From: GCA-2720975 sp964467985
GTDB lineage: Bacteria > Planctomycetota > UBA1135 > GCA-002686595
Length of the DNA stretch: 64,000 nucleotides
NCBI GenBank assembly: GCA_964467985.1
Contig: CAYXTP010000009.1
Coordinates: forward strand, 62,001 to 126,000
Reading direction: 5' to 3'
The notes under the pieces are model-generated. The model was not told where the DNA came from, ran no database searches, and worked only from the letters and a program-made list of their open reading frames with translations. This document shows positions 35,401 to 43,966 of the stretch, in pieces. The translations under genes were made by a program, and so were the position numbers. How positions within the stretch are numbered: position 1 is the first letter of the stretch; every line of letters begins with the position of its first letter.

Positions 35401-35752
35401 CTCCCCCCCTCCGCCTGGTCCCACCGTTATCGCGCAAGCGGCGCTGGATGACTTGCGTAGCATGCAGAGGATCCTGAAGAGTCAGAGAATTCAATCGAAT
35501 TTACTCAGGCCTGAGGGAGAACGCGGCGGTGGCTGAGGCACGCTGCTCATGCTCGCGGTCGCGAGCGAAGATGTGCCCGCTGCCATGGGCGCCCTGCGAG
35601 CTCGCGCTGATGCAGAACTAGACGACGCGGGACGACGCGCGACTTCTACGGTGATCGACCTCGAAGCCGAGCAGAATACCTGCCCGGGATGTTTCGGCAC
35701 GCTTCCACAGGGCGCGACGCGCTGCCCCGAATGTGGGTTACGATTCGGCTAG
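35393..35752 (+). CDS. Candidate selenoprotein: DUF2007-like domain plus zinc ribbon, in-frame TGA as Sec48
   Basis: A continuous 120-codon frame starts at ATG 35393 and ends at TAG 35750, interrupted only by TGA at codon 48 (35534-35536). Before it, residues 12-40 (IAQAALDDLRSMQRILKSQR region) and after it LLMLAVASEDVPAAMGALRA together resemble one DUF2007-type alpha/beta domain, so both halves belong to one protein. The C-terminus has a zinc ribbon (CPGC and CPEC). A SECIS-like hairpin follows the TGA directly. The start overlaps yciB by 8 bp. If TGA is not decoded, this is a pseudogene or two small ORFs. Function unknown. Confidence 0.6.
35534..35577 (+). promoter_or_regulatory. SECIS-like stem-loop directly after an in-frame TGA
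   Basis: TGA (35534-35536) is followed by GGCAC (35537-35541), which pairs with GTGCC (35573-35577). Above an internal loop, GCTCGC (35551-35556) pairs with GCGAGC (35561-35566) around a GGTC loop. The loop starts 20 nt after the TGA; E. coli fdhF has GGUC in its loop about 18 nt after the UGA. Confidence 0.6.
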
Positions 35753-35774
35753 GCCGCGAGGCCAGCTCCAGACC

Positions 35775-36683
35775 TTGGACTCTCCCCACCATTCCGAGAC
35801 CGCCATTTTCCGCTCGCCGGATCGCAAGCCCTGCTGGGAGCACGCCCTGGTATTGCAAGCGCGCGGGATCCCGCACCGCGTGGTGAACGACGGGCCTTGG
35901 CATGTGCTCTTGGTTCCCTCGCCGTTGGCCCAGCAGGCCGTAACGGAGCTAGGAGACTACGGAACCGAGAACGTGGACTGGCCGCCGCCACACGAAGCGC
36001 CGCCTTTCCTCGGTCAGGGACGGCGTGCTGCTTGGACCTATGCCCTGGCCCTCGGGTTGTTCCATCCACTCAGCACGGCCGGCCTCGCGCACCTCAATTG
36101 GTGGGACCGCGGCAAGCTCGTGGCTGGCGACGTCATGGATGGAGAGTGGTGGCGCGCGACGACGGCCCTCACATTGCACGGGGGCGCGGGTCATCTGATC
36201 GGGAATCTAGCCTTCGGCTGGGGCTTCGCACTGCTCGCCACCCACACGATGGGGACGGGCATCACGTGGATGGGAATCCTCTTGGCCGGCACACTTGGGA
36301 ATCTGCTCAATGCAGCCATCCAAGACCCCAGCCACGCCTCGATCGGCGCCTCCACTGCCGTGTTTGGGTGCCTGGGACTGATGGCGAGCTACGAGTGGGT
36401 GCGCCGCAACCGCCTGTTGCTGGGGTCCATGCGGCGCCTCTCGCCCCTGCTGGCTGCGGCCGTCCTGCTCGGATACCTGGGCATGGGCGACACTCAATCG
36501 GGCGCAGCCCCGACCGATGTCATGGCCCATGTTCTGGGCATGGGTGTGGGCCTCTTGCTGGGTTGGTTGGTCGGGCGCCTGCGACTGCCGGACCGGCTCA
36601 GTCCCAAGGGGCAACGCGTGTTGACCCTGCTGGTTCCGTGCTGGGTGGTCGTCGCTTGGGTGTTCGCGCTGGCCTGGAACTAG
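35775..36683 (+). CDS. Rhomboid-family intramembrane serine protease with N-terminal DUF2007-like domain
   Basis: Multi-spanning protease cleaving within the membrane. Residues about 20-65 (CWEHALVLQARGIPHRVV, LLVPSPLAQQAVTEL) form a small cytosolic DUF2007-like domain. The rhomboid domain follows: the WWRATTALTLHGGAGHLIGNLAFGW segment with its H-x-x-x-N pair, the catalytic serine in SIGASTAVFG, and histidine in VMAHVLGMGVGLLLG. Seven hydrophobic segments fit. The TTG at 35775 is favoured as start; a GTG at 35733 would overlap the preceding gene. Its stop shares CTAG with the convergent VWA gene. Confidence 0.85.
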   Translation: MDSPHHSETAIFRSPDRKPCWEHALVLQARGIPHRVVNDGPWHVLLVPSPLAQQAVTELGDYGTENVDWPPPHEAPPFLGQGRRAAWTYALALGLFHPLSTAGLAHLNWWDRGKLVAGDVMDGEWWRATTALTLHGGAGHLIGNLAFGWGFALLATHTMGTGITWMGILLAGTLGNLLNAAIQDPSHASIGASTAVFGCLGLMASYEWVRRNRLLLGSMRRLSPLLAAAVLLGYLGMGDTQSGAAPTDVMAHVLGMGVGLLLGWLVGRLRLPDRLSPKGQRVLTLLVPCWVVVAWVFALAWN

Positions 36684-38287
36684 CCATCGACTCGCAGGAA
36701 CTCCCCTCCCGTCCGTTCCGCCAAAGCCTCGAGGGTTCCATCTCCCTGGCTTCCGATCAGCACGCACTCAAACACCACTTGAGTGGCCTCGCCCACACGA
36801 TCCAATAGGGGCGCGACCCAGCTTGGTCCGCCCATGGTCTGCCCGTCGCACAGGATCACGACGGTGTCGGCCTCGACCCTGTCCAGGTCCATCTCTCCGT
36901 CGCGCCCAATTCCCAAGGCCAGCTCCACAGCGGGGCGCAGGGAAGTGCCACCGTTTGGCGCGCGGGAGAGCAGCGAGTGCCGTGCCCGGGCGAGGTTGGC
37001 TGGCGTCGCGGCGACCAACTCAGAACTGGAACGTTCGTGGGTGTCGCTGAACAGGATGACATTGAAGCGCGTTGCTGGGCCCGAAGCCTGCAGAAAACGA
37101 GTCATCTGCTCGACCGCTTCGACATAGCGGTTGTGGCCGGTGGTTCCCCACCCAGCATCCATGGATCCCGACTTGTCGATGATGAAGGTCACTTGATCCG
37201 AGCGAGGAGTCAGCCCAAAGAACGCCGCGCTGGTACGCGCCTCCCCACGGCCTTCACCGGTTACATGCAGTTCGGATTGGCCCTGCTGCACCGCAACCCA
37301 CCAAGTGCTCCATGAGCGCGGATCCCCCCCCATGCCCGAGCGGCCGGAAATTCGGCAGAGCTCGTCGGTCACCTTCGAGAGGATACGTCGCGATCCGCGA
37401 CCCTCGGCCTTGCGCCGGTTCCAGACGGTGAGGGCGTCAAGTAGCAGCGGCACCCCCGTGCCCGCATCCAGATGACCGGCCAGGGTCACGGCGCGTGCTG
37501 CTGTGCGCCAATCTTGGGACAGGAGCATCACACGAAGGCGCTGACCCAACTGAGTCGTGGCTCGCTCCCCCAAAGGCGTCTTCCCATCCCGAACCCGATC
37601 GAGCAATAGGGAATAGGGGTGCCGCTTGGCGCGCTTGTCGAAGCTTTTGCTGACTAGCTTCACGAGAAACAGGTCGACGGCCTCGTCTTCCCAGCGCACG
37701 AGAAGATCCAAGACTGCAGGACGCAGGGGATCGGCCGTGTCGCGCGCGACAGTCAGGAGTACAGGCACGAGTGATGGAGGCCGCTCGTTGACGATCCACG
37801 CAATGCCCGCCCGTCTTGCTGCAGTATCCGCGCTGCGTTTGAAGATGACGTCCTGTTCGAGCCAGGCCACCATCTCACCGGCGCGGCTTCCTTCAAGCAG
37901 TCCAGCAAATGCAGCACGTGCCGCACGTCGAACGCGCACGCCGGCGCTACCGGCCATCTGATTGCCTTGAGGAGACGGCAGCCGTCGGTCTCCAACCGAT
38001 GCGCTTTCGTGATCCGTTGTCCAATAGGTCGCATCGAGCAGTGCCGACGCTGCGCCCTTCCAATCTCCATTTCCATGAGCCTCCTCAGTCACGGAACTCA
38101 GAAGTTGGCCCAGGCGAGCGGCATCCAGGGCCTGCAGGTCTCGATCGCCGACCCGCTTGCGCAGCCAGGCGGCCAGTTCCTCGGCTGGGTCCGAACGCAC
38201 TTCCAGCACGGCTGCTGAAGGTGGATTCACGGGAGAGGCCCCGGCCACAGCGGCAGTAGAGGAACAGAGTAAGAGCAGCAGAGACAT
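36680..38287 (-). CDS. Exported HEAT-repeat and VWA-domain protein
   Basis: Secreted protein of 535 residues with signal peptide MSLLLLLCSSTAAVAG. Residues about 110-290 contain HEAT-like helical pairs (VPVLLTVARDTADPLRPAVLDLLVRWED). The C-terminal third is a von Willebrand factor A domain with the MIDAS motif FIIDKSGSMDAG, the threonine region NGGTSLRPAVELAL and the aspartate in VVILCDGQTMGG. It probably mediates metal-dependent protein contacts outside the cytoplasm. Preceded by a TAGTAT box. Confidence 0.85.
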   Translation of the reverse strand: MSLLLLLCSSTAAVAGASPVNPPSAAVLEVRSDPAEELAAWLRKRVGDRDLQALDAARLGQLLSSVTEEAHGNGDWKGAASALLDATYWTTDHESASVGDRRLPSPQGNQMAGSAGVRVRRAARAAFAGLLEGSRAGEMVAWLEQDVIFKRSADTAARRAGIAWIVNERPPSLVPVLLTVARDTADPLRPAVLDLLVRWEDEAVDLFLVKLVSKSFDKRAKRHPYSLLLDRVRDGKTPLGERATTQLGQRLRVMLLSQDWRTAARAVTLAGHLDAGTGVPLLLDALTVWNRRKAEGRGSRRILSKVTDELCRISGRSGMGGDPRSWSTWWVAVQQGQSELHVTGEGRGEARTSAAFFGLTPRSDQVTFIIDKSGSMDAGWGTTGHNRYVEAVEQMTRFLQASGPATRFNVILFSDTHERSSSELVAATPANLARARHSLLSRAPNGGTSLRPAVELALGIGRDGEMDLDRVEADTVVILCDGQTMGGPSWVAPLLDRVGEATQVVFECVLIGSQGDGTLEALAERTGGEFLRVDG

Positions 38288-38298
38288 CGGCAGCGAGG

Positions 38299-38304
38299 AT
38301 ACTA
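38299..38304 (-). promoter_or_regulatory. Putative -10 box of the VWA gene
   Basis: TAGTAT on the minus strand, 11 nt before the ATG at 38287. Confidence 0.4.
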
Positions 38305-38323
38305 GTCCACTCGCGGACCAGAG

Positions 38324-38890
38324 TTACTGACCGAGGCAGCCCAGGAGTGAACGCAACACTCGGGCTTGGTCCTCGAGTTGGATCTGCTCAAGGGGTGGAA
38401 CGTGAAAAAACAGAGCCTCGGCGTCACGCTCTTCCGCTCGAACAAGCGCATGGCGATACACGCGTTCGCAAACGTAGCCCCCAGCGTCCTCGGATATGCA
38501 AACTGAGTCGATGCCAGCGGCCAAGAGAGACTCCAGTACGCGATCCAGATCGATTGACGTCCGCAGGTCCCCCTGCCCGCCTCCCATTTGGCCGGAGACC
38601 ACATCGCCACAATCCCCGCAGTTGTCCGGCCGATCGAGGCCTAGCGTGGGTCCGGCCCTGCATTCGAGCCGATACCCCGCTCCAGGGTGAACACCGAGGC
38701 AGAGAATAGTGGAGACGTCATCTCGCTCGGCAAGCGCTTCGTCGAGCGACTGGGCGGACGCTCGGAACTCCACCGGCAAGACCACCCCGCGCACGGGACC
38801 GTCACCATCAAACCGGCTGGCCAGAGCTGCGCTGGGGTTGGAGTCGACACCTTCGAAGGCGCCAAAGCCCGTGAGCAGGATGGATGTCAT
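38324..38890 (-). CDS. pcp: Pyroglutamyl-peptidase I (peptidase C15)
   Basis: Cytoplasmic cysteine peptidase removing N-terminal pyroglutamate. The N-terminus LLTGFGAFEGVDSNPS is the family signature. The likely triad is E76 (GYRLECRAG), C141 (SEDAGGYVCERVYR) and H163 (FFHVPPL). 188 residues, slightly short of the usual 200-215 because of a trimmed C-terminus. Two extra cysteines, C91 and C94, stand in DNCGDCGD. It follows the giant multidomain gene by 17 bp on the same strand. Confidence 0.85.
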   Translation of the reverse strand: MTSILLTGFGAFEGVDSNPSAALASRFDGDGPVRGVVLPVEFRASAQSLDEALAERDDVSTILCLGVHPGAGYRLECRAGPTLGLDRPDNCGDCGDVVSGQMGGGQGDLRTSIDLDRVLESLLAAGIDSVCISEDAGGYVCERVYRHALVRAEERDAEALFFHVPPLEQIQLEDQARVLRSLLGCLGQ

Positions 38891-38907
38891 CTTTCAGCCT
38901 GCGGTGA

Positions 38908-41900
38908 TCACTCGCCCGACAGGTAATGCAGGAGGTCGAGGATTTCGTCCTGGTCAAAAGTCACGAGCAGGCCAGTGGGCATGGGAGAAATCGTCTCCGC
39001 TCGCATGGCCTCGATCCAATCCTTCTCGATGACCGTGACCACGTCCGGTTCCTGCAGATTCTCCAGGATCCCGTAGCTCGTGTCGTCCTCCTTAATGACC
39101 CGCCCGATCACGTCCGTTCCGTCATCCAGTTGAAGGTAGTGGTTTCCGTGCCCTTCAAGGATCTGGTTCGAGGGTTCAATAATCTGCTGCAGCAGCTCCG
39201 CACCCAAGAACTTGCCGCCAATCTCGGTCAGATCCGGCCCACCCACGCCGCCCGCGCCGCCCATCACGTGACACTTGGCGCAGCCCGCCTCATCAAAGAC
39301 TCGTGCGCCCCGCTCGCTGGAACGGCCCCTGCGCCAGCCCGAATTCAGGGCTTCATCCAGGTCCGCCACAGTCCAGTCGCGCACAAACTCGCGCGCCGCC
39401 GCACCTTCACTGCTGACTGCCCGGCGAACGGATGCCTGCACCTGATCCTTCGATCCAACGACGTGCATGACGCCGTTCATGACGCGCCAGTGGCCCGGGA
39501 ATGTGCAGAGGAATGGGTAGTCACCTGGTTCCGTCGGTGCTTCAAAGGCCAGTCTCTCGGTTTCGCCCGGGAGCACGAGCGATGTACTCCAAAGCACGGC
39601 CTCGTGATCCGGGACGTAGGTCTGCCCCTGTTCGGCCCCTGACAGAAGCTCCGCGGCCTCCCCCACGCTGCGCATCGCACCTGGTCGCGTGAGCACTAGG
39701 TTGTGAGGCATCACATCGTTGTTCTGGAACAGAAGCGCGACGGGCTCGCCGGCCGGGACCCAGAATTCCTCAAGGTCATAGACCATGGCATGGGGCACTG
39801 TACGCACCAAGAAAATCGAACCACCGAGGCCCGCGAGGTCTTGACGCAGCTGTTCCGCGTCTTCACCCAAGGAGTTGGCGAGCTCGCGCCCGAACTCCAA
39901 GGCCGCCATGACATTGGGCCGCGTACGGTCGTCGCTGGGCAGACCGCCAACGTGCGCGGCCAGGGCTGCGACGAACTGGTGTGCGCCCTCTGCTGGCCGC
40001 AGGTCTTTGGGAACAGCCCGCAGCATTTCGACCGTGGGCGTGAGCAGACCGGACTCAACCACCAGGCGCGCCCCGTCCGTGAACTTCTGGGCCGCCGGCC
40101 CAGGCACGTTGGCCATAGCCATGACCGCAGCTGGTCGCAGACTCGGCCCACTGGGACTGGCCAGGACGTTGGCAGGCAGGGCAGTCTTCTTGAAACCCGG
40201 ACCTGCCCACGAGGCCGACAGGCTGTGACCTCCACCCGAATCGAAATAGGTCAAGATCAGAGGGTGCGACCCACGTGACAGGACGCGCTTGCCGGACTCT
40301 TCCTTGGGCCCGTGGGAGCCGTCATTGTTGATGAGCAACTCGCCGTCCAGAAACAGGCGTGAACCATCATCGGAGTTCACAAAGAAGGTGTACTCGCCCG
40401 ATTCAGGCACAAAGAGCGACGCTTCAAACTTCAAACCGAAGGCATCCCCCTCGCGCGGCAGGCCTTGGTTGAGCGCCAACGTCGTGCCCTCAACGATCTC
40501 CAGGACGGGTGCCGCGGCGAAGGCTTCGAGGGTCGCAGTCGGCGGGTTCGGCTGGTACAGGGACACTTTCGGTCCGGAGCCCGCGTAGGCTTCAGAGCCC
40601 GTGAGCAACCCTGGCGGGAGGGAGAACATGAGTGGGCGAATGTGCTTGTACAAGCCCGCTCGCAGCTCGGGGTCTTGCAGGTGGCCGGTAGCCAGGAGCG
40701 CGCAACGCAGTCCGCTAAACGAACCGCTAGCCGACTGCCAGGCGCCTTCCACAGATCCGTCGTGAGTCATGAGAGCCGCCAACCCGACCGCACTCAGCGC
40801 GGGCATGTCTGACATCCCCGCGAGTGAGACCAGTTGCTCGCGGGTGGGCCCTTGCTCCGCTCGGACGGTCTCCAGCAGCATGGATCCAAGGTCGTGCAAG
40901 ACGTGCATACGATGTGCGCCAGTGCTCTTGGCCGTTCGGAGCAGGGCACCGACCACTTGCGAGGCCAGGGTTGTGTTTTCTTCCCGGGCTAGATCCTCGG
41001 CAGCTTCTCGCCTCTGCTCCGAAGTCATGCCCCCCCGACTCAAGATCGCATGCAGCACGGAGGGCAGACGGGGCAGGGATGCAACCACTTCGGGTCCCAT
41101 GCGGTCGAGCAGGTAGGCCACGCCCGCGGGACTCACGGCTGAGGACATCTCGCCCCGCTCGAGGGCGGAGCGCCACTGCGATTCGAGGGCCCTCATCGTC
41201 TGAGCCAAGCCGTGATCGAGAAAGCGATCCATGGGCTGCTCGAGCACTCGCAAGGCGATCAGAGCAGCCTGCGCCTCGTCGAAGGCACTCGCCGCAACGA
41301 CCGCCTCCAGGCGCACGCGTGGATGCCCGTCGTCGGCCTGCCTTTGCAGGAGTGCGAGACGATCCGGAACCTCCTTGTTGCTGTAGCGCAACACGCGCGT
41401 GGCCGCTGCTCTCACTCGGTAGTCTCCGTGACGCAAGAGTCGGCGCAGAAGGTCCTGGTCCAAGCTCCCCTGGCGCTGGGATAGCCATAGCCCTTCCAAC
41501 AGATGGTGTCCGTTGTCGCCATCCGAGGCGTCAAGGCTCGCGAGCCACTCAGCAGCGGCCGCCAAAACCCTTTGCGAATCGCGACCGTCCAACTCCATGC
41601 GCGCCCGGTAGCGCACGCGGTCATCCTGGCTCTCGAGCAAGCGCACCACCGCAGGAATTGGCTGGCCGGCGATGGCCGCAGGTTCAACGAGTTCGCGCCC
41701 CTCGTACGTCACACGGTAGACGCGGCCATGTTCTGCATCTCGGCTGGGGTCGCGCAGGTGGTGTTGCATGTGCCCGATGATCGGGTTGTGCCAATCCACG
41801 AAGTACAGCGCTCCGTCGGGGCCCATCTCCAGATCGGTGGGCCGGAAGTTGGGGTCACTGCTGTACACAATGGGCTGGACTTCCTTGGCACTAAAACCCG

Positions 41901-43860
41901 AGCCGTCATCGATGATCTCGTACTGAAAGATGCCCCGGAATCCGATCACATTGGCGATCAGGTAGTTGCCTTGGTTGCCTTCTGGGAAATGGCCGCTCGA
42001 GAGGATCTCTGTCGCTGCGGCCGGCCGGCTGCGCTGCGGGAAGAAAGTGTCGATGCCAGGCTGCTTCAAGGGCTCCGGCAAGTAGCCGTTGAACGCCAGG
42101 GCGTAATAATTGCGGTTGCTGGTGCCGTCGGTGACGTAGTCCTGGCCCCAGGCGTCAAACACGTGACCGTGTGGATTGGCGAAGTTGTAGGGCACGTAAC
42201 GTTCCACCCGCCATGTGCGTGGATCGAAACGCCAAACGCAGCCATTGCGATTGCGGATGGGCCCGTAGATGGACTCCACCTGGCTCATGTGGAAGGTGCC
42301 CTCTTGGAAGTAGAGCGCGCCGTCCGGCCCCAAGACGAAGCTGTTCGCGGAGTGGTGTGTATCCGCAGAGCTCAGACCGTGAAGCAACCGAATCCGATGG
42401 TCTGCGCGGTCATCCCCATCGGTGTCCTCCAGGTAGACGATGTCGGGAGCCATTCCGACAACAACCCCCTTCCCCAGGAACTCAAAACCTGTCGGGTTGT
42501 GCAGGTCGTCCGCGAAGGCCTCACAGGTGTCCGCGCGTCCGTCCCCATCCAGGTCCTCAAGAATGAGCAGCTTGTCGCTCATGGGCTCGCCAGGAATCCA
42601 GTGCGGGTACGTGGGCCAGACCGCCACCCACAGCCGCCCGCGAGTATCCCAGGCCATCTGCACCGGGTTGACCAATTCGGGGAACTGCTCTTCAGAGGCG
42701 AACAACTGCACTCGCATGCCATCGGCCGGAGTCATGAGCGTCAGAGCCTTCTCACCACTGACGAAGCTGTAATGGCCACCGTCCTCAGGGCCGGGCTTAT
42801 TCGTCTCCACCTTGATCAAGGGCGGAGCCAAGATGGTCTCCAGAGGAACAGCGCTGCCGCGCACCAGGCTCGAGATGCGCTGGTCGAGTTGTCCAGCCAT
42901 GGCGTCGAGGACCGCCATTTCGCGCTGCAAGACCTCGTAGTTGCTCCACTTCGCCTGACCCACACCTGTGCTGTTGTTGAAGACCAACCTCGATCGTCCG
43001 CCGTAGACGTTGAAGCCATCGGTAGCGCGATAGTGATTGAACCAAAGCAAGTTTTTCTCGCGCACGAGGTCGCGCAGTTGCTCTTGTTGCGGACCATCCA
43101 CTAGGAGGCCCCGGTAGTCGTCGCAGAGACCCGCGACGATGACCTCCGACAAGACGTCGTTGCCGCGTTCCGTCAAGTGGATGCCATTGATAGTCAACGT
43201 GGTTTCTTCTCGTTGGTAGCGGTCCAGCATGGGTTCGAAGAGGTCCACGTAGGGGACGCCAGCTTCGTGGGCCACCGCGCTCATGGCTGCCACGTAGGCG
43301 GCGATGCGACGGTTGTGCTGCTTGCCGTCAGGCAGGTTTGGGTCCTCGAGATCCTCTTGGGGAATGGACCCGAGGAGTACGAGGCGTGGCGCACCATGGC
43401 CGTTGTAGGTTTGCCCCCGAACGTGGTCGATGAAGGCCTTCAAATCACTCCTGAACGTCTCCAAGCCCGCTTCCCCATCAAACGACTCGTTGTATCCAAA
43501 GAAGGCCAGGACGACATCTGCTTTGCATTGCGTCAGGTAGCGGTCCCAGGGTTCGAACCGACGCGCCGGGATATTCAAATCCATGGGGTCGGTGGGCGCC
43601 TTGCCGAAGTTCATGGTGCGCTGGTGAACACTCAGGGCGTCGCCGCCAAAGCCCAAGTTCCGGAACGAGAGCCCCAGGTCGGGCAAGTGCTGCTGCAGGC
43701 GAACTTCCAGCCAGCCGTCATGCTGCATACGCTCAGCGATGGCACCGCCCAAGAGGCAAACCCGATCCCCCTCTTGGAATCGAAACGGCTCCTGTGGGGC
43801 GGCCGTGACAGGAGCGGAGAGGCAGGAAAGAACAACCGCGGGCAGGAAGAGGTGCACCAT
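38908..43860 (-). CDS. Giant exported SGNH-propeller-HEAT-PA14-cupredoxin-cytochrome c protein
   Basis: Secreted protein of 1650 residues, typical of the PVC superphylum. After a signal peptide: an SGNH/GDSL-hydrolase-like domain (about 25-265, with FFGYNESF and NGIHLTERG), the PVC-type membrane-bound dehydrogenase propeller (about 375-720, VQLFASEEQFPELVNPVQMA to YRVTYEGREL), HEAT-like repeats (about 730-1060), a PA14 domain (about 1070-1205, ESGEYTFFVNSDDGSRLFLDG), an azurin-like cupredoxin (about 1375-1465, ligands in MPHNL and FLCTFPGHW) and a class I cytochrome c (CAKCH near 1525). It probably oxidises a sugar or alcohol, passing electrons through copper and heme. Confidence 0.9.
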   Translation of the reverse strand: MVHLFLPAVVLSCLSAPVTAAPQEPFRFQEGDRVCLLGGAIAERMQHDGWLEVRLQQHLPDLGLSFRNLGFGGDALSVHQRTMNFGKAPTDPMDLNIPARRFEPWDRYLTQCKADVVLAFFGYNESFDGEAGLETFRSDLKAFIDHVRGQTYNGHGAPRLVLLGSIPQEDLEDPNLPDGKQHNRRIAAYVAAMSAVAHEAGVPYVDLFEPMLDRYQREETTLTINGIHLTERGNDVLSEVIVAGLCDDYRGLLVDGPQQEQLRDLVREKNLLWFNHYRATDGFNVYGGRSRLVFNNSTGVGQAKWSNYEVLQREMAVLDAMAGQLDQRISSLVRGSAVPLETILAPPLIKVETNKPGPEDGGHYSFVSGEKALTLMTPADGMRVQLFASEEQFPELVNPVQMAWDTRGRLWVAVWPTYPHWIPGEPMSDKLLILEDLDGDGRADTCEAFADDLHNPTGFEFLGKGVVVGMAPDIVYLEDTDGDDRADHRIRLLHGLSSADTHHSANSFVLGPDGALYFQEGTFHMSQVESIYGPIRNRNGCVWRFDPRTWRVERYVPYNFANPHGHVFDAWGQDYVTDGTSNRNYYALAFNGYLPEPLKQPGIDTFFPQRSRPAAATEILSSGHFPEGNQGNYLIANVIGFRGIFQYEIIDDGSGFSAKEVQPIVYSSDPNFRPTDLEMGPDGALYFVDWHNPIIGHMQHHLRDPSRDAEHGRVYRVTYEGRELVEPAAIAGQPIPAVVRLLESQDDRVRYRARMELDGRDSQRVLAAAAEWLASLDASDGDNGHHLLEGLWLSQRQGSLDQDLLRRLLRHGDYRVRAAATRVLRYSNKEVPDRLALLQRQADDGHPRVRLEAVVAASAFDEAQAALIALRVLEQPMDRFLDHGLAQTMRALESQWRSALERGEMSSAVSPAGVAYLLDRMGPEVVASLPRLPSVLHAILSRGGMTSEQRREAAEDLAREENTTLASQVVGALLRTAKSTGAHRMHVLHDLGSMLLETVRAEQGPTREQLVSLAGMSDMPALSAVGLAALMTHDGSVEGAWQSASGSFSGLRCALLATGHLQDPELRAGLYKHIRPLMFSLPPGLLTGSEAYAGSGPKVSLYQPNPPTATLEAFAAAPVLEIVEGTTLALNQGLPREGDAFGLKFEASLFVPESGEYTFFVNSDDGSRLFLDGELLINNDGSHGPKEESGKRVLSRGSHPLILTYFDSGGGHSLSASWAGPGFKKTALPANVLASPSGPSLRPAAVMAMANVPGPAAQKFTDGARLVVESGLLTPTVEMLRAVPKDLRPAEGAHQFVAALAAHVGGLPSDDRTRPNVMAALEFGRELANSLGEDAEQLRQDLAGLGGSIFLVRTVPHAMVYDLEEFWVPAGEPVALLFQNNDVMPHNLVLTRPGAMRSVGEAAELLSGAEQGQTYVPDHEAVLWSTSLVLPGETERLAFEAPTEPGDYPFLCTFPGHWRVMNGVMHVVGSKDQVQASVRRAVSSEGAAAREFVRDWTVADLDEALNSGWRRGRSSERGARVFDEAGCAKCHVMGGAGGVGGPDLTEIGGKFLGAELLQQIIEPSNQILEGHGNHYLQLDDGTDVIGRVIKEDDTSYGILENLQEPDVVTVIEKDWIEAMRAETISPMPTGLLVTFDQDEILDLLHYLSGE

Positions 43861-43866
43861 GCCCGC

Positions 43867-43872
43867 AGGATA
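43867..43872 (-). promoter_or_regulatory. Putative extended -10 box of the giant gene
   Basis: TGGTATCCT on the minus strand (TGn plus TATCCT) ends 6 nt before the ATG at 43860, consistent with a leaderless message. Confidence 0.45.
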
Positions 43873-43966
43873 CCAGCCAGCGCCGCGAATGGCGGTGCCG
43901 CATTCCGGGCGACGGGCTCTAGCTGGCTTCGCCTCCGAACGGAGTGATCGGTTGGACGCGGCCGGG

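Noticed and set aside
41503..43104. Plus-strand open frame (533 codons) inside the giant multidomain gene
   Set aside because: The opposite strand encodes recognisable propeller and HEAT sequence; this frame has His/Val/Gln-rich composition typical of an antisense shadow.
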